Numbered from the stretch's first letter, positions 39,171 through 47,670 are shown. The stretch: DNA of 64,000 nucleotides from an uncultured Clostridium sp. (GCA_900539185.1 UQBG01000003.1:96943-160942), one strand, 5' to 3'. The notes: generated by a model not told the origin, from the sequence alone. A program made the numbers and translations.

Positions 39171-40286
39171 ATGTGGAGTGAAATCAAAGAGAATGGAAAG
39201 GTAAAGTATGTAGAAAGGTATACAGATCCTCTGACATTCAAGCAGAGATATGTCAGTATAACCATAACCGGTAAGGATACTGCTGCAAACAGAAAGAAAG
39301 CACTGGAGGAGCTCACACGGAAGATTGATAGAATCCAGACAAGCGTTATCTGCGATAACTGCACCTTGTCACAGGTATATGATAAATACATGGCATATCA
39401 ATCTAAGACCGTTAAAGATGCCACTCTGGAGCGAAATAAAAGGACGCTGCACAAATTAGTGAATAAGTTCGGAAAAGATGCGATCGTGAATAACATTACT
39501 GTAGCATACATCACGGACAAGCTCCTTGCTATGCCCGGATCAAATGTCACCCGGAATGAGTATATCAGAAGATTCAAGGCGATGATTAACTGGGCAAGGA
39601 AGATGGATCTGCATCAGAATTATAAGTTATGTGACAACTTGGAATATTTCAAGGAAGAACAGACCAAGAAAGAGCGCATTCAGGATAAGTTCTTAGAACC
39701 GGATGAAGCTACTGCCCTGCTGGATCACATGCGAACATCGGGTAAATTGCAGTGGTATCACCTGACACGCATCCTCCTTCTGTCCGGACTCCGGATCGGT
39801 GAAGCGGTTGCACTGGAGCAGGCGGATATATCAGGCGAATACATCACAGTCACCAAGACATATGATCATATTAATAAGATTGTGACCACTCCAAAGACAT
39901 CAACTTCAAACCGGAATGTGTATATCCAGGAAGAATTGCGGGAAGCACTCAAAATGTACAAGCTGTATAGATGGACATACGATCAGGAACACAATATTAT
40001 ATCTCCTTACTTTTTCCATTCAAACCGGGGCGAGCACATTTCGTACTATGCTTATGAGAAATACCTGAAGGAAACTTCCGAGCGTATTCTTGGCCGGAGA
40101 ATAACCGTTCATGCTTTAAGACATACCCACGCATCATTGCTCTTGGCCGAGGGAGTTGACATCGATACAATCTCACGACGGCTTGGTCATGAGAATTCAC
40201 GTATCACAAAGGAGATATATCTTCATACGACACAGAAGCTTCAGGAGACTGACAATCAGCAGATCAAATTGAAGAAAATTTTGTAG
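39171..40286 (+). CDS. int: Phage tyrosine integrase
   Basis: A 371-residue tyrosine recombinase. The N-terminal arm-binding domain is GKVKYVERYTDPLTFKQRYVS, the core-binding domain spans about residues 65-170 (LSQVYDKYMAYQSKTVKD), and the catalytic domain has R in LSGLRIGEAVALEQADI, H-x-x-R in VHALRHTHAS, H in LGHENSR and the nucleophile Y in KEIYLHTT. It lies next to the direct repeats gctacctttttgctacc and to the GH25 gene that is probably the attachment target. Confidence 0.96.
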   Translation: MWSEIKENGKVKYVERYTDPLTFKQRYVSITITGKDTAANRKKALEELTRKIDRIQTSVICDNCTLSQVYDKYMAYQSKTVKDATLERNKRTLHKLVNKFGKDAIVNNITVAYITDKLLAMPGSNVTRNEYIRRFKAMINWARKMDLHQNYKLCDNLEYFKEEQTKKERIQDKFLEPDEATALLDHMRTSGKLQWYHLTRILLLSGLRIGEAVALEQADISGEYITVTKTYDHINKIVTTPKTSTSNRNVYIQEELREALKMYKLYRWTYDQEHNIISPYFFHSNRGEHISYYAYEKYLKETSERILGRRITVHALRHTHASLLLAEGVDIDTISRRLGHENSRITKEIYLHTTQKLQETDNQQIKLKKIL

Positions 40287-40289
40287 CCT

Positions 40290-40306
40290 GCTACCTTTTT
40301 GCTACC
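40290..40306 (+). repeat. 17-bp direct repeat, copy 1 (candidate integrase arm site)
   Basis: GCTACCTTTTTGCTACC directly after the int stop codon, itself made of two GCTACC units. The identical sequence occurs at 40497-40513, before the GH25 stop. Such spaced direct repeats on both sides of the core are typical arm-type sites. Confidence 0.55.
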
Positions 40307-40332
40307 TTTTCAATTTCCAATACATAAAAAAC

Positions 40333-40366
40333 AACCGGGAACGTTGATTTTTCAACATTCCCGGTT
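40333..40366. terminator. Terminator between convergent int and GH25 genes
   Basis: AACCGGGAACGTTGA pairs with TCAACATTCCCGGTT (one mismatch), loop TTTT. AAAAAC precedes and TTTTGAG follows, so it can end transcription from both directions. Confidence 0.8.
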
Positions 40367-40496
40367 TTGAGTTTACTGCCGGCAGCGGGCATTTTCATTT
40401 GTGTCCCATTAAAACTGTATATACGAAACACATTGTAAAATCAAGCATTTACGACTTATTTATAATTATTCGAATTGCAGTCAGACGCATTCGGTT

Positions 40497-40513
40497 GCTA
40501 CCTTTTTGCTACC
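40497..40513 (+). repeat. 17-bp direct repeat, copy 2 (candidate integrase arm site)
   Basis: Identical to 40290-40306 and situated 3 bases from the GH25 stop codon at 40517-40519. See copy 1. Confidence 0.55.
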
Positions 40514-40516
40514 CAA

Positions 40517-41536
40517 TCACTGGACATACATCTGAAACTTCGTGATCGGATGACCGAATAATCCGGCATAGCCGTCCTGACCACCGGAGGTCTGATTGTT
40601 ATGCTGCCAGTCAAAGTAATCCTCTTTTCCGTTTGCCTGCACACGATACCGGGCAGTCGCCCCCTCAATGATAACCTCTATGGCATCAATCTCGGATTTC
40701 AGATTGCCCGCATAACCATGTTCAAAATCATTCGTATCAAATCCACTGACGTATGGCAGCCATTTTCCGGATCGGATATGTGCCCGATATCGTATCACAT
40801 GCCCCGGCACCTGAATTGCAACTGCCCGGATGCTGTGATTCTGCCAGCCGGCATAATCCTCCAGATTCTTAACCACCGGTAACCATCGATCCTCTGTTGT
40901 GTAGACCTGATACAGTGCATCACTTGCCGCAGGAACAGTCGGCTGCACTGTCGCATATTCCTTATAGAACTCACTGATATCAACATTTCCCTGTACACCA
41001 TCGACCGATCCCGTTGAGGTATACTGCCAGCCGACTTTTTCGCCCTCGTAGGTACAGACGTCATGATACTGGGCTACCCACTTATCCCACTTTGCAAACC
41101 GCGGATCTGTCAATTTATTTGTAAACCAGTACTTGTTCGCATAGATTCCGACCGGATATCCGGCATCCTGAAGGGCCTTGCAAAAGATCTCCGCCATATC
41201 TCCTAACAGCGCCGGACTACATTTTCCGGTTGTATTTTCATCCTCCATATCGTAGAAGATAGGAAGATCTAAGGATATCCCCTGAAGCAGACGGATCGCA
41301 TGTGCTGCCTCTGACTGTGCATGTGCGACCGAATCCGCATAGCTGTAGAGATAGGCTCCGATCCTTAAGCCCGCCGCTCTGGCTCTTTCTACATTTATTT
41401 TCCAATATTCATCATCCTGTGACGGTATGTCATCGCCATATCCGCAACGAATGATCACTGCACGAATGCCGGCCGCCTTTACCCGATGATAGTCAATCTC
41501 CTTCTGATGCCTGCTTACATCAATGACCTGAATCAT
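40517..41536 (-). CDS. GH25 lysozyme rebuilt at the integration site
   Basis: A complete 339-residue GH25 muramidase (MIQVIDVSRHQKEIDYHRV, acidic strand IFYDMEDENT) with two C-terminal Trp-rich wall-binding repeats (residues 210-335, e.g. RWLPVVKNLEDYAGW and KWLPYVSGFDTNDFEHGYAG, ChW-like). Bases 40982-41470 equal the prophage lysin at 1-489, while the 5' end, ribosome binding site AGGGGGAAA and upstream region are different and no holin is near. The gene is probably host 5' end plus phage 3' end created by integration. It would leave the host with a working enzyme. Confidence 0.93.
   Translation of the reverse strand: MIQVIDVSRHQKEIDYHRVKAAGIRAVIIRCGYGDDIPSQDDEYWKINVERARAAGLRIGAYLYSYADSVAHAQSEAAHAIRLLQGISLDLPIFYDMEDENTTGKCSPALLGDMAEIFCKALQDAGYPVGIYANKYWFTNKLTDPRFAKWDKWVAQYHDVCTYEGEKVGWQYTSTGSVDGVQGNVDISEFYKEYATVQPTVPAASDALYQVYTTEDRWLPVVKNLEDYAGWQNHSIRAVAIQVPGHVIRYRAHIRSGKWLPYVSGFDTNDFEHGYAGNLKSEIDAIEVIIEGATARYRVQANGKEDYFDWQHNNQTSGGQDGYAGLFGHPITKFQMYVQ
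40982..41470. repeat. 489-bp direct repeat, copy 2 (candidate attR region)
   Basis: Identical to 1-489. The crossover core should lie somewhere inside. See copy 1 and the GH25 entry. Confidence 0.85.
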
Positions 41537-41566
41537 ATATTTCCCCCTGTAATATCGCTCGTCTCT

Positions 41567-41578
41567 CTCATATATGAG
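41567..41578. promoter_or_regulatory. Palindrome upstream of the host GH25 gene
   Basis: CTCATATATGAG, a perfect 12-bp palindrome about 30 bases upstream of the GH25 start. TATAGT-type -10 sequences on the minus strand lie nearby. It may be an operator or part of a promoter; nothing else is seen in this 100-bp gap. Confidence 0.35.
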
Positions 41579-41636
41579 TCACGAGCCGTATACTATAGGA
41601 TATTCAGGATACAGGCATTGATTGACACGTCATTTT

Positions 41637-42275
41637 TTACCAGCAGGCATATGCATCACCGGCTTTATGTCCGGTTTCCTTTGCCAGCTTCTTTAGCTCC
41701 TCCGTATTTTCAGCCTTTATCGCAAATACGATAATACGATCCGATTTTAATATGCTACGTGTGTTATATCGCATAGTGCCGACTGCATATCCGAATTCTC
41801 CCCATTCATCGTTCAGTTCCTCCAGCCAGTCAATCAGCGAAGCCTGCATACTATCATCCGGTAGTATGTCATAGAACAAATCCGGATTGTTATAAGTCGG
41901 ATCCTTAAATGCACTATATTGCAGTTCATCACTAAAATTCTTCGGATCATATGGCAGATCCAGCCTGGCTGCCAATTTTCCCATTTCCTCCTGAAAGTCC
42001 TCTACCACCTCAATGTCTTCATAGTCCGTGGCGACTCCCGCCTCGACTAAAACCGCCATCATTGCTCTCCATGACAGCTCATTGGCTTCCGTTACCGCTA
42101 CCTTGTGCTCATCCAGATCCTCTTTATTTTCAGTATAATAAGCAACCGGATCTAAAAAGTATCCGGCTGCCCGTCTTCTAACCGCTTCATCCTCTGTGAT
42201 CAATGCAGTCATCTTCTCAAATATCTCGGGAGATGTTGATATCTCCTTTTTCTTTCCAAATCCAAACAGTCCCAT
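41637..42275 (-). CDS. Hypothetical cytoplasmic protein
   Basis: A 212-residue acidic protein (MGLFGFGKKKEISTSPEIFE, then DILPDDSMQASLIDWLEELN, then DEWGEFGYAVGTMRYNTRSI). The C-terminus (HKAGDAYACW) and the WxxW-like pattern resemble DUF6630-type proteins of unknown function, but I am not certain of the family. It is the first clear host gene to the right of the prophage, transcribed toward the GH25 gene. Confidence 0.7.
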   Translation of the reverse strand: MGLFGFGKKKEISTSPEIFEKMTALITEDEAVRRRAAGYFLDPVAYYTENKEDLDEHKVAVTEANELSWRAMMAVLVEAGVATDYEDIEVVEDFQEEMGKLAARLDLPYDPKNFSDELQYSAFKDPTYNNPDLFYDILPDDSMQASLIDWLEELNDEWGEFGYAVGTMRYNTRSILKSDRIIVFAIKAENTEELKKLAKETGHKAGDAYACW

Positions 42276-42382
42276 GCTTTGCCTCCTCTTTTTACATCTA
42301 TTAATCCCATGTTCTTGTTACTCTTAGTAAATTTATCATACCATAGATACTGTTTGTTTTCATCTATTTTTCTTATGAACGC

Positions 42383-42655
42383 TTAAGGCTTTCCCCGTTC
42401 GTTTCGATCAACGTAGATATACCCATATCGCTTTTTCATCTCTGCCGTAGAAGCACTTACGATGTCAATGCATCCCCGTGAAGTATAGCCTATCAGTTCG
42501 ACTCCGTCACGGATCGCTTTCTCGACCTCTACCAGATGGGCATTCAGATAGGCATGGCTCAGATTGCCACCGGCTTCCTTTGCTGCATTTACCATATTTA
42601 CAAAGTTCGGATGCATCAGAACACCTGCAATGGACATTGCCATATACGGACTCTG
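42383..42655 (-). pseudogene. Remnant of bglP (PTS EIIC) fused to end of bglA (GH1)
   Basis: The frame ends with HLVEVEKAIRDGVELIGYTS, then RGCIDIVSASTAEMKKRYGY and IYVDRN, the C-terminus of a family 1 6-phospho-beta-glucosidase. In front of it SPYMAMSIAGVLMHPNFVNM-VNAAKEAG looks like a stretch of a beta-glucoside PTS permease IIC domain. The N-terminal catalytic parts are missing, so this is a deletion product of a bglP-bglA pair. It lacks its own start and is not functional. Confidence 0.75.
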
Positions 42656-42960
42656 TACATACGCTGCAGAAAATACTTCAAATGTGTCAAAAATCGTTCA
42701 TAATTCACCGAATTCTCATCCAGCTCCGTATGGAACTGGTACCGTACGATGTTCAACATACTCTGAATCATCTTCGGCATTGCCATGGTTTGCTGCATTT
42801 CTCCATTATCAAGCTGAGCATTTACGATATGGTTTCTTTCCTAATGCCTGTTTGGCATAGTTCACAATCTCATTCGTGGTCTTCAGGTATGTGTACGGAA
42901 TATCCTTTAGTAATGCTTCTAAGTGACTTCTGCCTCCTTCTTCTATATGTAATTATATAC
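42616..42960 (-). pseudogene. Remnant of licT/bglG antiterminator
   Basis: Pieces of a BglG/LicT-type antiterminator in order: ALLKDIPYTYLKTTNEIVNY and AKQALGKK (start of the first PRD), then after a deletion and frame change HIVNAQLDNGEMQQTMAMPK and MLNIVRYQFHTELDENSVNY with RFLTHLKYFLQRM (second PRD with the regulatory His of THLKYF). The RNA-binding N-terminal domain is gone. It lies upstream of the bgl remnant, as in intact licT-bglP-bglA operons. Confidence 0.8.
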
Positions 42961-43030
42961 AATGATGTAAGTGTCATAAGCCTAAAATGCGATTGTTCGA
43001 GTACAAAGCACGAATGGTCAAATTTTATAA

Positions 43031-43059
43031 TTGACAAACATCGGGTGCAGTGCTACAAT
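43031..43059 (+). promoter_or_regulatory. Promoter of the aldolase-like gene
   Basis: TTGACA (43031-43036), 17 bases, TACAAT (43054-43059), 73 bases before the ATG at 43133. Confidence 0.75.
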
Positions 43060-43132
43060 CCCATTAATCGCTTCTTTGCGTTATTGCGTTAAAGCACAGA
43101 AGTAATAAAGTATACACGTAGGAGAACAAGTT

Positions 43133-44110
43133 ATGGAAAAGAGAAAAGGAAACCTGATGAGTGTCCGAAGCGACATAAAAGTAGTAGATGCAACGATCCG
43201 CGATGGCGGCTTATGTAACAACTTTGCATTTACAGATGAATTTGTCAGAGAGTTATATAAGACCAATATTAAAAGCGGTGTTGATTATATGGAATTCGGC
43301 TATAAAGCCAGCAAAAACATGTTCAAGGAAAGCGAATTCGGCAAATGGAAGTTCTGCAATGAAGAAGATATCCGTTCCATCGTAGGCGATAATATCTCAG
43401 ATATGAAGATCGCGGTTATGGCTGACGTCGGCCGATGCGACTTTCGTACAGACTTCCTTCCCAAGAATGAAAGCGTCATCGATATGGTACGTGTTGCCTG
43501 CTATATTCACCAGATCCCATCCGCAATTGAAATGATCGAATACTTACATGATCTGGGCTACGAAACCACCTGCAATATCATGGCGATTTCACAAGCCAAC
43601 AGCACACAGGTAGAAGAAGCTCTCCGGATGCTCTGTGAAACCTCTGTAGATGTCATTTATCTGGTCGACAGCTATGGCTCCCTATATCCGGAAAATGCTG
43701 CCGATCTGGCACGAACCTATCTGTCCTTTGCCGAGAAAGCAGGGAAAACGGTTGGTTTCCATGGTCATAATAATCAAAATCTGGCATTTGCAAATACAAT
43801 CGAAACGATGTCCTATGGAGTATCTTATCTGGATGCAACTGCGATGGGTATGGGGCGTGGTGCCGGCAACTGTGCCATGGAGCTTTTGCTTGGCTTCTTA
43901 AAGAATCCAAAATACAGCCTGTACAATCTGCTGTTATTCATCGAAAACTACATGATCCCGTTAAAGCAGTCCGGTGTTGTATGGGGATATGACCTACAGT
44001 ATCTCTTTACGGGACAGTTAAATCGACATCCACGAGAGGCTATGGCATTTACGGCAGATAAGCGAAGTGACTACTGTGAATTCTACAAGTCTCTGCTGGA
44101 AAACGACTAA
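43133..44110 (+). CDS. DRE-TIM aldolase-like (HMGL-like) protein
   Basis: A 325-residue TIM-barrel of the DRE-TIM metallolyase superfamily. The N-terminal VVDATIRDGGLCNNFAF has the metal and catalytic R-D pair, GFHGHNNQNLAFANT is the His metal-ligand strand, and DATAMGMGRGAGNCAMELLL is the C-terminal hallmark. Close families are 4-hydroxy-2-oxovalerate aldolase and proteins annotated as aldolase catalytic domain-containing. The substrate is unknown; no partner dehydrogenase lies beside it. The ATG follows AGGAGAACAAG. Confidence 0.85.
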   Translation: MEKRKGNLMSVRSDIKVVDATIRDGGLCNNFAFTDEFVRELYKTNIKSGVDYMEFGYKASKNMFKESEFGKWKFCNEEDIRSIVGDNISDMKIAVMADVGRCDFRTDFLPKNESVIDMVRVACYIHQIPSAIEMIEYLHDLGYETTCNIMAISQANSTQVEEALRMLCETSVDVIYLVDSYGSLYPENAADLARTYLSFAEKAGKTVGFHGHNNQNLAFANTIETMSYGVSYLDATAMGMGRGAGNCAMELLLGFLKNPKYSLYNLLLFIENYMIPLKQSGVVWGYDLQYLFTGQLNRHPREAMAFTADKRSDYCEFYKSLLEND

Positions 44111-44165
44111 ACGAATTCCTGCAGTCGTATACGCATGTTGCATTTTCGCGTCTTCATAGCACCAA

Positions 44166-44207
44166 AAAGGAATGGCCCCGGTATAAAACCGTTACGGTCA
44201 TTCCTTT
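44166..44207. terminator. Terminator between aldolase-like and ATPase genes
   Basis: AAAGGAATG pairs with CATTCCTTT around an inner CCGGT/ACCG hairpin. Runs of A before and TTTCTTT after make it usable on both strands, fitting the convergent genes here. Confidence 0.75.
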
Positions 44208-44246
44208 CTTTATCTGTTCTTCGGATTCCGTTACTCTCCGGATTCC

Positions 44247-46145
44247 TTATAAATTCTTCGTTCTCAACGCTCTGGTCGCATTCAATACTGCCAAAACCAT
44301 AACCCCTACATCGGCTATGATTGCCAGCCACATACCCATGCCAAGAATAACTGTCAATAACAGACAAACCGCTTTAACTGCTAATGCAAATATGATATTC
44401 TCATGTACAATACGCAATGTCTTTCTGGATATCTTCATAACCAGTGCAATCTTCGCCGGATCATCATCCATCAGGACAATATCGGCAGCTTCGATCGCTG
44501 CATCGGATCCCATCGCACCCATGGCGATACCAATATCCGCTCTGGATAAAACAGGAGCATCATTGATGCCGTCTCCGACAAATGCCAGACCTTCCTGATT
44601 CTCCTTCTGTTCCAGAAGTTCTTCTACCTTTGATACCTTATCCGATGGCAACAGTTCACTGTAAACCTCATCTACACCTAACTGGCCGGCTACCTTCTCA
44701 GCGACTCTTCTGCTGTCTCCGGTCAGCATGATCGTCTTCTTGACACCGGCCTCTTTTAATCCGGTGATTGCTTCTGCCGCATGTTCCTTTACTACATCAT
44801 TAATCAGAATATAACCTGCATACTTCTGATCAACTGCGATGTGAACCACGGTTCCAACCTGATCCGGTTCTGTACATTCCAGTCCCAGCTTTTTCATCAG
44901 TTTCTGATTACCGGCTGCTACAGAGGTTCCATTTACAAGAGCGGTTACACCATGTCCACTGATTTCCTCTACCTGTGACAGAATATCGGCATCCGGCTCC
45001 TGTCCGTATGCATCCTTTAAGCTCTTGCTGATCGGATGGTTCGAATAGCTTTCCACATGTGCTGCATAATATAATAACTGTTCCTTGCTCATATCGTCTG
45101 CCGGGCAAACCTCTGTTACCTGAAAAACGCCCTTTGTCAATGTGCCGGTCTTATCAAACACCATATATTTTACCTTTGACAGCGTCTCCAGATAGCTGGA
45201 ACCCTTTACCAGTATTCCTCTGGCTGACGCTCCGCCGATTCCGCCGAAGAAACTAAGCGGTACGGATATCACTAATGCGCATGGGCAGCTCACAACTAAG
45301 AAGTTCAATGCCATTGGGAACCAGTGTGCCCACATTCCCGGTTCATGCAGAATCAGTATACGGAATAATGGCGGCAAAATAGCCAGGGCAACGGCACTAT
45401 AGCAGACAACCGGTGTATAAATCTTAGCAAATCGGGAAATAAAATTCTCTGCCTTTGCTTTCTTCATACTGGAATTCTCCACCAGATCCAGAATCTTTGA
45501 TACGGTAGATTCTCCGAATTCCTTTGTCGTTTCAATCTTAATCAATCCACTGATATTCACGCATCCGCTGATGACTTCATCTCCCACCTTTACATCTCTT
45601 GGAAGGCTCTCTCCGGTCAAAGCACTGGTATTCAGACTTGTCGTTCCTTCAATGATCCTGCCATCGATTGGAACCTTTTCTCCAGGCAGTACAACGATCA
45701 CACTACCGATTTCTACATCATCCGGATCTACTTTCTCCAGTCCTTTTTCTCCTTCAATATTCGCATAATCCGGGCGAATATCCATCAGTGCCGTAATACT
45801 CTTCCGGCTCTTTCCTACTGCATAGGACTGAAACAGTTCACCGATCTGATAGAACAACATAACCGCAACACTTTCATCAAAGTCACCGGTTTTCCATATC
45901 CCCAATGCAATCGCTCCTAACGTAGCAACCGCCATCAGGAAGTTTTCATCAAAGACCTCGCGGTGCCAGATACCCAATGCCGCTTTCTTCAGAATATCAT
46001 ATCCGATAATCAGATACGGTATCAGGTACAGGCCCAGCTTCACATACACATTTATATCTATCAGTCGGGTTAAGACCATAAGTCCTGCCAGCAAAACTGC
46101 TGATATAATAATACGAATCAGTACCTTTTTCTGTTTCTTTGTCAT
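44247..46145 (-). CDS. Heavy-metal P1B-type ATPase (Zn/Cd exporter type)
   Basis: A 632-residue membrane pump. Motifs: transmembrane CPC site VVSCPCALVISVPLSFFGG, phosphorylation site VFDKTGTLTKG, ALTGES actuator loop, HP dipeptide in SNHPISKSLKDA, GDGINDAPVL hinge and eight membrane helices. There is no N-terminal metal-binding domain; that function is provided by the separate HMA protein encoded upstream. The CPC motif and partner genes suggest Zn, Cd or Pb efflux. The start at 46145 (MTKKQKKVLIRI) is preferred over an overlapping upstream frame. Confidence 0.93.
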   Translation of the reverse strand: MTKKQKKVLIRIIISAVLLAGLMVLTRLIDINVYVKLGLYLIPYLIIGYDILKKAALGIWHREVFDENFLMAVATLGAIALGIWKTGDFDESVAVMLFYQIGELFQSYAVGKSRKSITALMDIRPDYANIEGEKGLEKVDPDDVEIGSVIVVLPGEKVPIDGRIIEGTTSLNTSALTGESLPRDVKVGDEVISGCVNISGLIKIETTKEFGESTVSKILDLVENSSMKKAKAENFISRFAKIYTPVVCYSAVALAILPPLFRILILHEPGMWAHWFPMALNFLVVSCPCALVISVPLSFFGGIGGASARGILVKGSSYLETLSKVKYMVFDKTGTLTKGVFQVTEVCPADDMSKEQLLYYAAHVESYSNHPISKSLKDAYGQEPDADILSQVEEISGHGVTALVNGTSVAAGNQKLMKKLGLECTEPDQVGTVVHIAVDQKYAGYILINDVVKEHAAEAITGLKEAGVKKTIMLTGDSRRVAEKVAGQLGVDEVYSELLPSDKVSKVEELLEQKENQEGLAFVGDGINDAPVLSRADIGIAMGAMGSDAAIEAADIVLMDDDPAKIALVMKISRKTLRIVHENIIFALAVKAVCLLLTVILGMGMWLAIIADVGVMVLAVLNATRALRTKNL

Positions 46146-46174
46146 AACTTTCACCCGCTTATTACTACTCAATC

Positions 46175-46393
46175 TTATAAAAAGATCTCGCAATCCGGCT
46201 CTACCTTCTTGCATGCCTTGGTTACTTCCTTCATGACACTGACCTCGTCTGCACCTTCTGCAAACTCTACCTTCATCTTCTGTGTCATAAAGCTAACAGT
46301 TGCATCTGCTACACCTGCAGTTGCCTTTGCTGCATCCTCCATCTTTAATGCACAGTTTGCGCAGTCTACCTCGATCTTATAAGTCTTCTTCAT
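46175..46393 (-). CDS. HMA-domain metal-binding protein
   Basis: A 72-residue ferredoxin-like heavy-metal-associated domain with the motif VDCANCALKMEDAA (CxxC). It probably passes metal to the P-type ATPase encoded 29 bases downstream, replacing that pump's missing N-terminal domain. A second acidic patch (EFAEGADEVSVM) is typical for Zn/Cd-type domains. Confidence 0.92.
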   Translation of the reverse strand: MKKTYKIEVDCANCALKMEDAAKATAGVADATVSFMTQKMKVEFAEGADEVSVMKEVTKACKKVEPDCEIFL

Positions 46394-46454
46394 ATCACAT
46401 TCTCCTCACTTTTTATAAATTTTAATATGTTTGTTTTTATTGTTTTGTTATGGT

Positions 46455-46823
46455 TCATTCTTCTACATGTTCCATACCCATCTCAATGATATGGTATACA
46501 TGATCGTCATCCAGAGCATAATAGATGCTCTTGCCTTCCCGACGGAACTTAACCAGTTTTGCATCCTTCAGGATCCGGAGCTGATGGCTCACAGATGACT
46601 GACTCATATTCAACAGTTCTGCGATATCGCCTACGCATAGTTCATTCTCAAACAATACATACAATATACGAATTCTGGTAGAATCACCAAACACCTTGAA
46701 CAGCTCCGCCAGCTCATACAAAATCTCATCCGGTGGCTGTTCATCCAGCAGGCGGTTTACAGTCTCTTCGCCTACTGTTTCCTTTGGTGCCTCCTGTTTT
46801 TCCGGCTTACCATCTATTCCCAT
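46455..46823 (-). CDS. ArsR/SmtB-family metal-sensing repressor (CadC/CzrA-like)
   Basis: A 122-residue winged-helix repressor with ELFKVFGDSTRIRILYVL, ELCVGDIAELLNMSQSSVSH (alpha3 CVGD metal site and recognition helix) and a C-terminal alpha5 with D-x-H-x10-H-type ligands (DDDHVYHIIEMGMEHVEE). Such proteins release DNA on Zn or Cd binding. An operator and promoter lie directly upstream at 46868-46923, so it probably represses its own operon with HMA protein and ATPase. Confidence 0.92.
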   Translation of the reverse strand: MGIDGKPEKQEAPKETVGEETVNRLLDEQPPDEILYELAELFKVFGDSTRIRILYVLFENELCVGDIAELLNMSQSSVSHQLRILKDAKLVKFRREGKSIYYALDDDHVYHIIEMGMEHVEE

Positions 46824-46867
46824 AAGGTCTACCTCCCTTCTTGAATGTATCCGTGTTATGTCGGTAT

Positions 46868-46923
46868 ATTCATATGTTCATTCGTTCATATGAATTATAG
46901 TTCACATGTTTGTTTTTTGTCAA
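46868..46923 (-). promoter_or_regulatory. Promoter and operator of the metal-efflux operon
   Basis: On the minus strand TTGACA (46918-46923), 18 bases, TATAAT (46894-46899). The inverted repeat ATTCATATG (46868-46876) with CATATGAAT (46887-46895) covers the transcription start, as for ArsR-type operators containing ATATGAAC units. Confidence 0.8.
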
Positions 46924-46984
46924 TACCTTTTCGTATTTTCTCACACATTTTTTATTTGTTTTTTGGAATTATATTAGAACGCTT

Positions 46985-47644
46985 CTATTGTATTCTCGGA
47001 AAATGAATCAGAAGCTCCTGTAGATCGTTTACCTGCAAACTCAGTAACGGAATCAGCTCCGGCTCCGGCAATGTCTGATCCGGTATCATAATGACACGGC
47101 AGCCGGCATCATATGCAGACCGTACTCCATTGGGCGAATCCTCCACCGCCCAGGTATGAGCCGGAATTACCCCTAATTCTTTACAGGCATAAAGATAAAT
47201 ATCCGGTGCCGGTTTTCCATGTTCTACCATCGTTGCACAGATCAGCCGATCAAAATACGAGATCAGATGCGTCTGTGTCAGATAGTTCTGCGTGCGCGTC
47301 AAATCGGATGCTGTTGCAACTGCCAGTTGATATCCCCGTTTTTTCAGTTCGCGAAGGGCTTCACCCGCATATGGCTTCACCGGAATTCCGTCTTTTTCCA
47401 ACCGCTGATTCATCATCTCAGAACGCCTGGTGTGAATCTCCTGATACGCCTGTTCATTTCCGCACAGTTCCTGTATTCGCTTCTGTGCATATGGCCGCCC
47501 CAGACTTCGCAGACCAAGCACCTGTTCATCGGTCAGTTCATATCCGCAGTCCTGTGCTGCCAGTCTCCAGTACAGCCGATAATATTTTTCCGTATCCAGT
47601 ATCGTTCCATCCATATCAAATAAGATAGTCTGTCCTTCCTGCAT
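46985..47644 (-). CDS. HAD-family phosphatase / beta-phosphoglucomutase-like
   Basis: A 219-residue haloacid dehalogenase-like hydrolase: ILFDMDGTILDTEKYY (motif I), VATASDLTRTQNYL (motif II Thr/Ser), GKPAPDIYLYACKELG (motif III Lys) and AVEDSPNGVRSAYDAG (motif IV). The helical cap between 20 and 90 places it in subclass I with beta-phosphoglucomutase and related sugar phosphatases. The substrate is unclear. The start at 47644 follows GGGAGGAACTG; an upstream frame extension is unlikely. Confidence 0.88.
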   Translation of the reverse strand: MQEGQTILFDMDGTILDTEKYYRLYWRLAAQDCGYELTDEQVLGLRSLGRPYAQKRIQELCGNEQAYQEIHTRRSEMMNQRLEKDGIPVKPYAGEALRELKKRGYQLAVATASDLTRTQNYLTQTHLISYFDRLICATMVEHGKPAPDIYLYACKELGVIPAHTWAVEDSPNGVRSAYDAGCRVIMIPDQTLPEPELIPLLSLQVNDLQELLIHFPRIQ

Positions 47645-47670
47645 CCTGACAGTTCCTCCCTTTCGCTCAT

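Larger units (their letters stand above)
1..41470. mobile_element. Siphovirus prophage (left end outside window)
   Basis: A continuous set of phage modules: lysis, tail, head, packaging and replication on the minus strand, and repressor and integrase on the plus strand. The integrase lies at the right end, about 230 bp from a GH25 gene whose 3' part duplicates the prophage lysin at the left edge (489 identical bases), so the right boundary probably lies within 40982-41470. The left boundary is not in the window. All head, tail, lysis, packaging and replication functions look intact, so the element may be inducible. No excisionase gene was recognised. Confidence 0.95.

Noticed and set aside
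42616..42798. Short frame as an independent small gene
   Set aside because: Its sequence is the second PRD of a LicT-type antiterminator, and the preceding PRD1 piece is in another frame, so it is part of a pseudogene.
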